Below, one piece after another: positions 1-12,733 of a stretch of DNA of 64,000 nucleotides (its first letter is position 1; every line of letters starts with the position of its first letter). This DNA comes from Ananas comosus. Taxonomy: Eukaryota > Streptophyta > Magnoliopsida > Poales > Bromeliaceae. Location: the NCBI RefSeq assembly GCF_001540865.1, contig NC_033640.1:9452834-9516833 (forward strand). The letters are read 5' to 3'. Position numbers and translations under genes: made by a program. A model generated the notes under the pieces. It searched no databases. It had not been told where the DNA came from and saw only the letters and a program-made list of their open reading frames with translations.

Positions 1-722
1 AATAGAAACCAACCTTTCTATATTCGTGACTATGCGGACTCCTCTATATATGTATAGAAGGTTGTTGACGTGTGATTGCAATTGGACGGCTATGATTCAT
101 CCTCAAGGAGTGTGCCTAGAACCTTCGTTGAGATTTGTCCCTATCCTCCGCGTCGAACAAATTTATTGCGTGCACCATGTATACCACGTCGGCAAATGAA
201 CCCACATGCACCTACGTTTTTTTTGAAAAAGAAAAGTAATAAATTTTTTTTTAAAAAAAAAGGAAGTTGTATTGTATCAATTTCAAACCTTACCTAGCTT
301 TAGATCGACAATTTAAAACATAACTTAGATATTCATATGAAAACTTAACATGATATGCAAATTCATTTTAATAAAAAAAATTAATTATACAGTTAAAAAA
401 AAGTAAAATTATATTTGAAGTATGTACATATGTGACCGAAAGATTTACAAGATAAAGGAAAATTAAAAATGCTACAAGAAAATACAAAAAAATAAATATA
501 GAAATGTCTATGTACTGACTTGTGTATGTAAATAAATTCAATCGCAACATCATAAGACACAGATATTACTCATATATTTTATTTTTGATCGTAAAATGCA
601 AAACGAAAAAGCATATTTTTATATATTTTTGCTATTACTCTATTGCGCTCAACGATCGGCGATACCAAACTCTAAACCATCTAATTAAAAAATATTTTGC
701 TGAAGTGTACCATAAATTGGAC
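1..722. other. AT-rich intergenic DNA, no gene seen
   Basis: Both strands hold only short low-complexity reading frames with no recognisable protein. A poly-T/poly-A rich tract lies around 220-265. I see no splice-linked coding exons. Confidence 0.5.
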
Positions 723-946
723 CTAGGCTGGAATACTATCAATAGCACCAAGCTATTGGTGCTTTTAGATTTTCGGCCCTTGGATGAAAAAATGTACAGT
801 TAGGAAAATACGTATCTTCTAGGGTTGAGTGAATTATTAGTTTAATAATATAATCTAACGGACGAAAATAATCAAAGGGTTAAATCTGACGGTAGAAAAT
901 TTGATAGTACCAAACGCTTGGTGTTATTAATAGTATCTCAGCCGGA
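723..946. mobile_element. Short foldback MITE, family A
   Basis: The two ends are inverted copies: the left end reads AGGCTGGAATACTATCAATA and the right end, reverse-complemented, reads GGCTGAGATACTATTAATAA, and pairing continues inward past an ACCAAGC motif. The interior is AT-rich and non-coding. Its termini match those of the longer elements at 17057-17587 and 19197-19740, so this is a short member of the same family. No target duplication is evident. Confidence 0.6.
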
Positions 947-3640
947 CTCCCATAAATTGTATCCTATTCAATTTTTTTTTTTTTTTTTTAACAAAACATT
1001 CATTGCTGGCCTAGGAGGGATATAAAAGTTAGATAATTGAAATGAAAATTCCAATGACAGGTGGTGGACAGCTCTATTGCTACAAATGGTATGAGGACAA
1101 ATATTATTGGTTGGTGCAACCAAACAAATTGTGATGAACCAAGTGGATGTACCAAAACAAATTTCTTAAGCCATTAATAATTCATTGTGTTTAAAAAAAA
1201 AGGAGATTTGTTGAGGCATTTGAGTGTGAAATTTAAGTCCTGGTTTAGATGCATAAATATATTATTTTAGATACATGTTTAATTAACTTAAGAAGTTGTA
1301 GTATTTGGCAGATGAGAAATATGACCAATTGTATAAAACAGAAAAATATATTTTATTTTCGAATCAAAATTTTGAAATAAAATATATCGTCTTATAGGTG
1401 AATGTATTATCCTACTGAATTAAACTTTTGATCTACAATTATACGAAAAAACCTTCATGCCGAATAAATTATTTAAGAATTAACTTATTCCAATATCCAA
1501 ATATGGCCTAAGAGTTAATTGTACCATTGATATTGGATTGAAAATTAAGAGCTAAAATCAAGAGCTTAGCGTTCTCCTCCTTCATTTCAAAATTTTCTAA
1601 CCAAGATAAGTTACAGTCGCCGTGTGTTAAATATAAATATTTAAAAATATTATTCTCATTTGGTGGGCTCATTACTTTGATAAGTATGTTCTCTTTTCCA
1701 AATACAATTTTATGTTATTAGAGATAAACAGTTATTTAATTCATATTGTATGAAATAGAAGATTTTTTAATTCAAATTCCATTCGACTTTTAATTTTATT
1801 TAATTTCTCTTATTTAAAAGCCTACGGATATCTTTCGAAAGAAAACGAAGGGCGATTTAATTAACTGCATATGTAATTTTAATCTTTTTTAATTTTGTAT
1901 TTCGCAAATTTACTCTTTAACTTCCACATAATATTTCTATTCAAAAAGTAACCAAAAACTTTTAGCTACAAAAAGAAGGCAAAAGCAATTTAAAAGTCCA
2001 ATAGTGAAAGCAAAAGTTTTCGCGGCGAAAACTTTTGCTTTTATTAGTAGGAAGCTGTTGAGGAGATTATAATGAAAAATTCGTTAGGTTTTCGAAAAGT
2101 TGGTCTAAAGACGTGGAGAAAAGTTCGACTCGGCCCGTAGAACTTTAGGTAATGCTACGCACGTTTCTGAAAATATGAAGTAAAATTTGAATGATTAGAA
2201 GCCACGAAATGACTATGCGCGTTCGAACAAAGATCTACTTCTGAGAATGCGCATAACATTATTCATTCACCTTTGATTCTTTCTTTTATTCTTTCATGTT
2301 AGGGCAAGAGCATGCGTCTGGGACAAGAACTAGGACCAGTTCCTTTTGAGGGAATTTTCGTGAGAAAAAGTGGGAATGGTACTGGAGCACGAAAAGTAAA
2401 GCAAAGTCGGTGGTTGGTAAAGAAGAATTCCAAAATAAGCACCGACTTTCCGTTGATGCTCTCTTTCATGTTGCTGCAGTGTTAGACCCACCTCATGGCC
2501 TGTACCAGGTTGGGAGATTCCACCACTCCACCACAGAAATAAAAGAATAATCCCTTAATTAGAAAAGTTTGTCCAAGCAATCATAGTCGTCGTACAGCAT
2601 CCACGGGGAGAGAGAGGGAGAGCATCAGATGGTTCAGATGCATTATGCTGCCGATGAATAGTCAAACTATATCTGCATTGGAGCATTGAATGGCTCATGT
2701 GCATTTTGCTGCTGATAAATGGTAGAAATATTTTGGATGTTAGGCTTTTCTGTCATGCGATAACTCCTAACATTTCTCCCCAGAGTGTTGTGGGCTGCCG
2801 ATTGATCTACCTTACATTCCATTTCCACCTTTGATACGCATGCGTAAAAGAAAGAACCGTGCTATGCTTGCTACATTTGCCGATTTAGCGAGCCAAAGCT
2901 CGCCAAACCGACCTGAGAGATAAGTCTATACAATGATCTAGGCTAATTTGGTGATCTGACTGAATCGGCAAAAGAAATTTCTTCGAAGAGCATACGATAC
3001 AATGTCTATAGAATAAAAGCAACAGATCAGTAGGCACTCCATAGCTAACACAACTGATCATGCGAAGTCAGTAGGCCAAGCTCGAGCTCATATTCGAGCT
3101 TTGATTAGTTAAACAAGCTGCGCCCAAACTTGACTCTCCAAAGCTTAAATGTAAAATGAAGTGCAAGCAGTTGTAGCAGGATAGATCGACGAAGTTGGAG
3201 AACAGAGCCGCGCTCTCATTTCTCTCATATGTTTTGCGAGTCTAGTTCATGTAAGGTGCGAACTCGCAACTTCATTTGAGGGTGACAGGATGCCAGGTTT
3301 TCGCATCTCACCACTTCTGCATAATCCACATCTTATTTGCAAAAACTATCCCTTGGCCCCAAACTGAGCACAAAATGTTGTGTTAATAAGCCAAAGAATA
3401 ATATCATCAAGCAAAAACACTAAATGTTGTGCAGATGTTTTGACTTTGAGACTTTTATGAGTCAAAGATAACTGCAAAAAAACATCAACAACACCAATCT
3501 CTACTCCACATTCTGTTTATCAAACCCTCGTACTTTTAGAGTAAATCAAAACGTCTACAATGTTTGCAACAGCATAGCAAAATAAGTTTTCACCTCTCAA
3601 TCGAAGATCGGCCGCCCACATAAGCTTGCAAAAGCCAAAT
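947..3640. other. Intergenic DNA, no gene seen
   Basis: No spliced or single-exon gene can be supported. It contains a small perfect hairpin (2007-2041), a faint direct repeat at about 2627-2668 and 2690-2733, and a patch near 3080-3120 rich in AGCTCG-type words seen in decayed plant repeats. The right part probably includes the 3' UTR of the minus-strand RIBA gene. Confidence 0.45.
2007..2041. repeat. Perfect 16-bp-arm hairpin
   Basis: The arm AAAGCAAAAGTTTTCG (2007-2022) is followed by a 3-base loop and its exact reverse complement (2026-2041). It lies in AT-rich intergenic DNA with no adjacent gene end, so it is unlikely to be a terminator. It may be the core of a decayed foldback element. 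Confidence 0.6.
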
Positions 3641-3731
3641 AATGGAATCTGTACAAAATGGAACAACTTGATACGACGACTTTTATTGTTCAGTAGCAGT
3701 CAAAAGTGGCTTCTCCTTGAGCCAAAGCACA

Positions 3732-6700
3732 TTATGGGCTCTGGTTTTGCTCTGCTGATCCGTTAGTTGTAATCGAACCATTGAGACGACCGTTGAATTT
3801 GGACCCATACATGTGGCCCATCTTTGCTCTTTTGGTTTCCATGTATCTACGATTCTCCTTAGTAATCAGCGTTAGTAAGGGAACCCTGCCCACGATGCTC
3901 AACCCGTAGCCTTTTAGCCCGCTGTATTTTGCCGGGTTGTTGGTCATCAACCTCATTGTACGAACTCCGAGGTCTCGTAATATCTACGAAGAAGAAGAAG
4001 ATGACAATGAAGTTGGATGAAACGAGTCAGAATTTTAACCACAGAAGCACAAAATATGTCACAAGTATTGCCACCGTAAATTTTTTCTTGTGTTTGATAG
4101 AATAAGATCGTACCTGTGCGCCGATACCATATTCCCGTGAGTCCACAGGCAACCCTAGTTCCTCATTAGCTTCCACTGTATCACGCCCATTGTCCTGTAA
4201 GTTGTAAGCGCGAAGCTTGTGGCCAAGCCCGATGCCCCTCCCTTCATGCCCGCGAAGATAAACCAGCACGCCCCTCCCAGCTTTCTCAATCATTTCCATT
4301 GCCAGGGACAGCTGGTCGCCACAGTCACACCTTGCTGAGCCAAATATGTCCCCAGTCAAGCACTCGGAATGCACCCTCACGAGGATATCTTGCCCATCTC
4401 CGATATCACCCTGTTAACAGTTGGAGATAAGGTAAACAGAGTCCTGATAACTACGGCAAAAAGAAAAGACAAGAAAGTAACTCAGCAGAGCAAAACTAAT
4501 GTTTTTGTGAAGTTGCATTCAGCACTTAATCATCATCCTCATAATACAAAAGCAATCACTAGTCATTTCTTCCGGGGAAAAAAAAGAGAGTAATAACTAG
4601 TTAGAGAGGACTTTCTGAGGCCTGTTCCAAACACTAGATTTGGTAATCCATAGCTATCTTGCTGCATACAAAAAGCTAGGGGGAAAAAATGGGCATTTAA
4701 GTATTTAATACATATGCTATGTAAAGATACTTACTTTAACCATGGCAATATGCTCCATTCCATCAAGAAGAGATCGGTAGCAGTAGGCCTGAACGTTACC
4801 CCACCTGAGGGGCAAGCGTGCCACCGAAGCACGCTCCACTAACTTATCTCTTTTTCTCCTATACCTGTAATAATAACTTACTCTCAGCACAGAATAGAAA
4901 TCCAGCAATGATATAGGACCAAGAACAGAAAACAACTAGGTTAATATGGTAAATCTGTTTATAACTGAATCTGCAGTATTCAGTATTCAAATTCACTCAT
5001 CTTATGAGGTCTAAGGAAAAAGACCTTAAACTGAATATGCTTTCCTACAAGCATGTGGAATTTTAGGATGAGTAATAAAACCTCAATTCTCAAAACATGA
5101 GCCTAGAAACTACATCACATTATCAACATATTCAAAGAACATTTATTTGATATTGATTGAAAAAAAGAATTTGAGAGTTCAACTTAACTATCAGTTGTTC
5201 TTACCAAAAAAAACTGGCATCAAAGCAACTCAGAAATATATCGACACCTAAGTAGCCAAGCAATGGTAAACCCATTTGTAATAAGATGATTTTACTAATT
5301 ATGGTACATCCAAGGATTTCGTAGGTGCCATACCTAACCAAATCGGCAATGGAGATTATCTTCAGATTCTCCCTCTTAGCAAATTCACGGAGCTTTGGCA
5401 ATCGAGCCATTGAACCATCGTCATCATCCACGATCTCACAAAGAACTGCCGCAGGGGGTAACCCAGCCAACATAGCAAGATCAACAGATGCTTCTGTATG
5501 TCCAGCTCTTTTAAGGACGCCACCTTCTCTGTACTTCAGAGGGAAAATATGCCCAGGGCGGTTAAAGTCATCAGGCTTTGAATCAGGAGATGACAGGGCC
5601 TTCACTGTTTTCGCCCTATCTTCTGCAGAAACCCCAGTTGTTGTCCCTTCTTTAGCATCCTATAAAGTAATTGTATAGCAGTCAGATTCAAAAGGCAGAA
5701 AATTCGTTGTAAGAAAAACAGTCTTGCTGGTCACTCTAATTCTGAAGACATCAAGGAACAAGAGCCTATCAAAATTACCCAGTCCAACCTTATGATCATT
5801 ACATGAGTAATCGAAATGCTATTTAAACTAATAATAATTATATAATCCACTGCAAACCCAAATCCAAGTAATCTAAAAGGTAATAAGTTTAATATTGACA
5901 TCAAGCAGACCATAAACCTATCCCCAGGAGAGCTAATGCATTGATCATCCATCTATATGCTTGTTATTCAATAACAGAAATTGTAATGATGTATTGACCA
6001 CAATGTTCTCCATCATGAAGATCTGAAAATCAAATTATAGAGCAGGAAAAGAAAGCAAATTATGTTAAGAATCAGATGCGATGAACCTTGGCCAATGCCT
6101 GTTGCAAGGTAGCAAAGGGAGTAAAAAACTAGATTACCCTCTTTGCCTCTGCACTTGTGAATCCCAACAGAAAGAGACAAATACAAAGAAACGAGAATGT
6201 CTAGAAATACTGATTATATTTAAATCATGTGACAACGGTAAATGTAGCATTGCAGAATATATCGATAGATGATGTCATATTTAGATAAAACTATGGATTA
6301 ATTTTTCAAAAAATAATTGATTTAACATGCTATTTTGAATAATCTTCTGTTGGAGAATAAAATGCAAGCCACCACTTTTCACACTAAGAGTTGTCTTCCA
6401 TTAATGCAAATAACCATCTTGTCCTACAGAAGGCAGAAAGAACGTACCACTGTAACAGTGAATGCCGTGCGGAGCTTTTCTTCATTTTCTTTATTTGTCA
6501 CCATTAAAGGAAGTTGAAGCCTTTCGAGATCTTCTTCTTTCATGCTGACACACACAATCCCAGTTCCATGTCTTACTATGAAAGCCATAGCCTCTGGCGT
6601 TACCAAAGATGCAGCCATTATAAGATCTCCCTCATTTTCTCTGTCTTCATCATCTACTACAATCACAAGCTGCAACGTTCACCAAATTTTAAGAAATTGT

Positions 6701-8004
6701 CAATAAATATATGGTAAAACATCAAAAAATAGAGCAGATAATGTTATCAATCACAAAATTATGACGAACTTTGCCTTGCCGGATGTCCTCGATGGCCTCC
6801 GAGATAGAAGAGAAACCGTCAGTAGGGCAATCTAAATCAAGCTCGTCGTTATCACCAAAAAAATCATCAGCAAAAGGAGCCATATCTGCAGAAATTGCTC
6901 CAAGTTCTACAGCATCATCTTGAAATATAGCATCTGAAGATGGAAAATCCTGCCCAATAACGGACGTACTCCGTCGCAATACTGTGTCACCATCACTAGA
7001 TCCTTCAACGGACCCAAACCCCCCATCTCCTTTCAAAGGCAAGCATCCAGCTACACTTAAACGAAGTTTCTTTGTAATTGGAGCATTTCCGCCAACCGAA
7101 AGTGGTTTGTATTGGTTCCTTCTGAGCTCCTTGAAGAATCCGTCCACTCTTGCGGGACATTGTGTTCTGTGTCCAAACAGTAATCAAGAGAAAACCAATC
7201 ACTACAGTACACTTGATTCATTAACACTATCAATTCCAAAAATGTTATATTAAGCCCAGTGTTTCCAGGATTGATCCAAGGTGCAAAAAAAGGGAGGAAA
7301 AAAAAATCGAATGTGACAAAGCTGCTAATAAGGCGAGTAAATGAGTGAGAAGCATAATAAACAACGATGCCATAACTAGAAATGCAGGAGTTGCTACCAA
7401 AAGTGATTCATCGCGCTTGAGAATGCATTTCAAAGTTGGACAGAGCATTCACTACTACATCTCACACTCAACCACGTTTGTATCCCGCAACCAGATAAAT
7501 TTTCCAAACGTCAGCATCATTTTATATCAATAGAGGAAATAACCGAGAACTATTAGCACATCAGCATCATTTTATATCAATAGAGGAAATGACCGAGAAC
7601 TATTAGCTGTACATTTTCATAATACATATAATGATTCTCGCAAACTATTTACTAGAGAAGAACAGTAGAAGATTTATAATGCCTGAAATGTATGTTAGCA
7701 GCGAACTGATGTCATGCATAGTTGCTATGATGAATTAGCATCTCCCAAGAGTCCAATTTTTCAATTTTTCTAAAATTAGTGACTTGATCCTATTTCCTAA
7801 AATATTTTCTGAAATCGTCTTCTTGCAGCAAAGATGCGCTAAATTTTTTCTTCTTCCTCTCATTTCTTATCAGATCAAAGCGCGTTAGAGAGAAAATATA
7901 CTCTACACCTAAGAACAAAGAAGAATACACAAAGCATAGAGAGAGATTGCTTACTCATGGCGACGAGGACGAACTATAGAAGATGAAGAGGCAATCGAAG
8001 CCAT
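3732..8004 (-). CDS. RIBA1: Bifunctional riboflavin biosynthesis protein RIBA, plastid type (DHBP synthase / GTP cyclohydrolase II)
   Basis: Minus-strand gene with seven coding exons: 8004-7955, 7166-6770, 6669-6448, 5659-5334, 4864-4735, 4410-4114, 3983-3732. They join in frame to 557 residues. The product starts riboflavin synthesis: GTP cyclohydrolase II opens GTP, and 3,4-dihydroxy-2-butanone-4-phosphate synthase converts ribulose 5-phosphate. The Ser/Arg-rich N-terminus ([15 protein letters not shown]) fits a plastid transit peptide. The RibB domain (about 140-345) has [10 protein letters not shown] at 155-164 and a GHTEASVDL motif. The RibA domain (about 350-530) has zinc-ligand cysteines near 392, 403 and 405 ([17 protein letters not shown]) and [11 protein letters not shown]. 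Both active sites look intact, unlike the specialised Arabidopsis RIBA2 and RIBA3, so it is RIBA1-type. The 50-nt first exon sets the start; only this splice (GA|A) reaches the second exon in frame. Confidence 0.96.
7511..7610. repeat. 50-bp tandem duplication in RIBA intron 1
   Basis: Units 7511-7560 and 7561-7610 both begin TCAGCATCATTTTATATC and differ at only a few positions, mostly the last four bases. The duplication lies inside the first coding intron of RIBA and is recent by its identity. Confidence 0.85.
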
Positions 8005-8404
8005 TTCTCTTTCTCCTCGCGATCCCTTCGTCCCTAATCACACGAAATGGTTTCAAATTTGTAAATATACAACCACAATTCCCCCAAAATCCGACAAATT
8101 CCACCAAAACACGCAGCTCGTCACCTACAACTCGTTTTCCTACGCATCGATTTAAAAAAAAAAAGGGGTCAAATCCAACATCACGAATGTAGCTCCGCAC
8201 CAAATCTAATCGTTCCCAGGGTTCACATCGATCGCGAAATCGAAAGCAAATTTGAACACGATTGAAAGAGGTGGTGCAACTTACCAACAGCGTCTGCGGC
8301 AGCGCACGGCGGCGGCGATGGAGCACGAAGAGACTCGAAAATGGAGGGGGAAAAGGAGTCGACGAGGACGAAAAAAAGACCACGCGGTTACTATTTATAG
8401 GGGA
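8005..8404 (-). promoter_or_regulatory. RIBA 5' leader with intron, and TATA box
   Basis: On the minus strand CTATAAATAG at 8391-8400 is a good TATA box, giving a start near 8365. A donor GTAAGT at 8284 and a pyrimidine-rich acceptor ending in TAG at 8140 define a probable 145-bp leader intron (8140-8284). The leader exon then runs to the ATG at 8004. Positions are inferred from splice signals only. Confidence 0.55.
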
Positions 8405-9030
8405 TGAGCAGAGGCGCTACATTCCGCGTGGCTCGGCTCGGCTCGGCTCGGGCACAAAAAAAATTTATAGTACTTATGCTAAATTACAGGAAACCCCAAT
8501 AAATACCTGCAATTTTTACTTTTTTTTTCTAATTTTCAAAAATTTATATTTTACCTTTTTAAATTTAAAAAATATTTGTAGGAGGATACAGTATTAATGA
8601 AGAATGTAAAATGATCAATTGCCCTTACTGCTTCTATAAGGAAAAAAAATTTAATATACTTTTGTCATTTTGAATAAAATTTTTGCTATAAATTATAAGA
8701 AATAGGCGAAATAATGATGGAACCCCGACGGAATGGGCTAAATGCAACAAATTAAAATATTGAGGGGGTAACATATTTGTTTTTGAAAGTTAGAAATGAA
8801 AAGTGAAAAAGTAGGTTTTTGTAAGAAGGTTTTCTGTAATATAATCATACTTTTATACTGAAAAAGTATGAAGATTATCTAAAATATGGACTATTTGAAA
8901 CGACTGCTCAATTATTCAAAATTTTGAAGTTACTATCTAATATTTAATTTGTTTCATTTGAGTAAATTGCTAATACTTTGATTTCAAAATTTAAATATAT
9001 TGTTTATTTTATTTAATTTATTTATATATA
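8405..9030. other. Intergenic DNA upstream of RIBA
   Basis: A short run of GGCTC repeats at about 8430-8452 lies just upstream of the RIBA TATA box. The rest is AT-rich with no coding signal. Confidence 0.4.
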
Positions 9031-9262
9031 TAGTCCAGCTATTATACTCTTATGAGCATAAATCTTTTTATACTTACAAATTTTCGGCCATTAGATCTAG
9101 CTCTTTAATCATTTTCTCTCATTAGATCATACTATTCAACCAACCACCCACTCAACCCTGACCACTATCATCCTAATTGCACATTCCTTTATCCAACGGC
9201 CGAAAACTTATGAGTACAGAGGAATCTATATTTATAAGAGTATAGTTATATATACATATATA
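9031..9262. mobile_element. Foldback element related to family A
   Basis: The ends are inverted repeats: the left arm contains TATACTCTTATGAG and, further in, TTTTCGGCC; the reverse complement of the right arm contains TATACTCTTAT and TTTTCGGCC in the same order. The interior is non-coding. A third copy of the terminal word lies at 9268-9284, so several fragments are clustered here. Confidence 0.5.
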
Positions 9263-9292
9263 TGTNCACTCATAAGAGTATAGTAGCCCTAG

Positions 9293-9294
<2 letters not shown>

Positions 9295-9343
<49 letters not shown>
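9295..9343. repeat. (TA)n microsatellite
   Basis: About 24 uninterrupted TA units. It lies between two family A-related fragments, as the (TA)n at 19139-19196 abuts a family A element. Confidence 0.9.
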
Positions 9344-9344
<1 letters not shown>

Positions 9345-9351
<7 letters not shown>

Positions 9352-9830
9352 AGAGCCCTTCGTACTCATAAATTATTTTTGTGATGGAGCTTCCGAATCG
9401 ACGATCCATTTTCGTAATTTTTCAAAATTATAATAAAGTTCATCAAACGGGTAAAAAATAAATGGTAAAAATCGAACGATGTCTTAAAAATAGATGATCG
9501 GACATTTCAATTTAAGATCGGAGTTATTGATCTTTATCTAGATAATGAATAAAATTTTCTATCAAAAATTCAACTAATTTCGATTCTTTTACACCGTTAA
9601 ACTAGCAAAAATCCCGTATTGGCCGTTAAAAATTGTCAATTTTGAGATCTTTTGATCGTAAAGTAAATAATGTCAAAAAATTATAAATTTTAATTTTTAG
9701 AAATTTTAAACGCTCTAAAAAATATTTAACGGTATAGACGATGATTCGAAAATTCTATAATTCAAATAAACTATGTATCTTTATACCTACTTTTATTAAA
9801 TTAATGCCATAAATAGCTATACGGTAAAAG
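9345..9830. mobile_element. Decayed family A element
   Basis: Internal blocks match the element at 17057-17587 in order: a cgacgatc block after the left end, a TTTAAGATCGGAG block followed by TTGATCTTTATCTAGATAAT, a TACACCGTTAAA block, and a TTTTGAGATCTTTTGATC block. The outer ends are eroded. Non-coding. Confidence 0.5.
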
Positions 9831-10440
9831 GCTATATTTGAATTTTGGAATAAGATTTTTAATGATAATTTATTCTTACGGAGATCTCTTAGGTAATTAA
9901 AAAATAGAAGTTTAATTTTTACTCTTTAAAGAAGTTTTGACACCAGTGATTTGGCCGAATAGCATATTTATAACATTCATTTTTCAATATCTGATCGCTC
10001 TTTTCATTTTCTAAATACTACATGTCTTTTTGGGTATCGAAAAATTGAATTTATTGGCCTTTTTTTCAGCAAAGAAGCGGCAAGATCCTTTGAACTTCGA
10101 CCGGCACTTCTATGAAGATTGACCTTTGGATTTAGCCAAGAAGAAAGGCGAAATTGAGTTTTCAAAACTCAAAAATTATGCACTCTTCAACTTTTCATTT
10201 TTAAATATATATATTTATATATTTATAATTATGGTGCGTGCCGTGCCGTGTCGTGCTTGGCTGAGCTGAGCAGAGGTAAAAGAGGAGTAAACATTTCCGT
10301 AGCTGATGATGTCAGCACTTATCTGTCTTCCTGGAAGGAGCCATCCCATGCGCACATGGAAAGTTCTGGAGATAAGGAAAAAAAAAAAAACGAACTTCAC
10401 ATTCATTGGAGAAGCTTTTGCTGGACCTGGTCCCACTATG

Positions 10441-10705
10441 TCACTCATGGACTGCCCAAGATTTAAATTTTCAATAAAAAATATGCTCTTGGACGTGGTA
10501 AAGAATTTGATGTTTGATATCTTATATTCTGCTTCTTTTGGATCTAGTCCACCGCATTGCTCATGGACCTCCTAAGATTTAAATTTCGATTAAATAGATA
10601 GTAAAAAGTTTAATGATTCATACCCTAAATTTTATTTCTTTAGAATCCTATCCATCATGTCGCTCATGGACTGTTTAAGATCTCAATTTTCAATAAAAAA
10701 TATGT
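10441..10705. repeat. Degenerate ~110-bp tandem repeat, three units
   Basis: The core TCATGGACTG, a few bases, AAGAT, then AATTTTCAATAAAAAATATG recurs at 10445, 10561 and 10664 (periods 116 and 103 bp), with the second copy the most diverged. I see no coding meaning. Confidence 0.6.
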
Positions 10706-12417
10706 TGTGTCATCGATCGTCCCTAACGCAGATGATAAAATACTTGATGGTTGATACCCCCAATTTTCAAATTTGAAGTCCAGTTTCTTTGCATATTCAG
10801 CTAAATTCATTTCTAATGATAAATAAATGAAACATATGGCATATTATTTTGCTCTTAAAAAAAAGTCCAGCCATAGTATTTTTAACTTGAAAATTACTTC
10901 TTTAAACTCTGCTCACTTGAAGAATTTTACAGAAAATTAATAATGCTGAATAAGATAACTAAATTATTATAATTACAGTTCTATTTGTGATGTACTTTTT
11001 TCTGAATTGTTCTAACAATTAATTATATTTTTTTCATCTAAACAAATTACTTTATCATAGTAAAATCTTAAGAAAGCACTGCAATATATATAAAAAATAA
11101 AATTTCGTATAAATTATATACTCCGCAACATTAATTAAATTGCAAATTGGCTCGCCACGTATAATCTTTTATTTTAAAAGATGATATTGTATTATTTGCT
11201 TCACTGGCCTCGTACCTTTTTTATCAACAAATTTTCTCATTAATTAAAAGAAAAACTGAGCGGTTCATGCTGATATGGTGGACTAATTCCATGCAATTCC
11301 AGTTCACGTGCCAATAAAAAGCATTTATAATAATTAATATGATTAACTAATTAATTAATTGGGGCCATACTCTTTGCACGTGGGAATCGTTTTGGCTTAG
11401 CACGGAAATTTTGACCGGGATTTGTTGTTGTGTATTCTACAAAGATTCGACCGTTGACCCAAAAATAACCAAAAAAAGCCGCCATAATTTAAAAGTCAAA
11501 AAAACGCAACAACGGATACAATGGACCTCTAGCCACATGCTTTTCGCCTTTTTTCTTTTTTTTTTTTNATTAGAACAAAAATTTCCAAATTTGAGCGATA
11601 TATTTTTATATTTAACAATAGATAATCTTTAATAAAAAAAAATATGGAGTTGGTAATTGATATGCCAATTTATTTGAGGCATTACAATAAGTTAGGATTT
11701 ACATAAACTGCTTTGAATTTGTCGATTTTTTTTTACAAGTTGTATAAAAAAAATTATATTGTATTATTATTAAAATTTTACTTTATATTAATAGGCAAAA
11801 AACGTGGACTTGAATTAAATTTTTTCTAAAAAAACTAAATGATGTTAGAAGTCCGTCGGAAGTTGAACTCAATAACTCCTGCTTTAATACAATGTTGAAT
11901 AATACGATTGTTTCTTCAATAGTTTAAGCTTAAAAAAAAGCTATTTTTAATATTTTTATTTAACATAGCCTTTAAAAAAACACAAGTTATTCATGATAAC
12001 ATATTTTGAAAACATTGACATTTTCTTTTGCAATTACAGTCAAAATTTCTTTTCTGTTGAGATATGTTGCCAAATCAATATGTTGCGAAATCAACCATCT
12101 TTTTAGGATAATATTTTGTCCATAAAAGGTAATTTATTGAATACCAAAAAGACTACTTAAAGATAATATAGACTAGATTTTCACATTTTTTTTTTCTTCT
12201 GAGAATAAGATAGCATGCTATCCATTTCATTCATTAAATTGATGAATTAGGCTAAGGAGTAAAGCAACCAGGCCTCGACAAGGGTGGAAAAAAAAAAGAA
12301 AAAAGGGGGTCAATAAAATGAACTATTAATGCCTCTTTACATATCATATTATTGTTGTAGGATCTGAATAATGAGTAATCCCTCAAGAAGTAAAGCTGAG
12401 GCATTTTAAATTTGTTC

Positions 12418-12538
12418 TAGCCTTACTTGTTAAAGTGGAAAAGAATGTTGCTTAGAATGACTCTTTGAAGTAAATTTTTAGCCTTACTTGTTAAAGTGGA
12501 AAAGAATGTTGCTTAAAATGATTAGTTTTGAAGTCCCC
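12418..12538. repeat. 61-bp tandem duplication
   Basis: Units at 12418-12478 and 12479-12538 both start TAGCCTTACTTGTTAAAGTG and stay nearly identical for 45 bases. It lies just downstream of the WEB-like gene's stop (minus strand), so it may fall in or near its 3' UTR. Confidence 0.85.
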
Positions 12539-12733
12539 ACCCTTTCATCATTCCCTATAACTAATTTAAGCTTTAAGATGGAAAAAAATTCATTGACAGT
12601 ATGTATGATTACAACTAAGTTTTTGTTATGATGAAGCAATGCAGAAGATGCTTGTAACATGTATTGTATTCTATCAGTAAAGCAAATGGGATCATAAACA
12701 AACTCCAAAGTAAACTAATGCATTACAGTGTAC

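Larger units (their letters stand above)
9831..12700. other. AT-rich intergenic DNA
   Basis: No supported gene. It holds a degenerate ~110-bp tandem array (10441-10705) and a recent 61-bp tandem duplication (12418-12538). A fragment at about 9830-9990 resembles 27225-27390 (both carry a ttgaat..cggaataag-like stretch and a later tttggccgaat / tttggtaggat stretch), suggesting a dispersed repeat. Confidence 0.4.

Noticed and set aside
3225..3290. tRNA T-arm-like word GAGTTCGCACC on the minus strand
   Set aside because: No A box or acceptor stem can be found around it.
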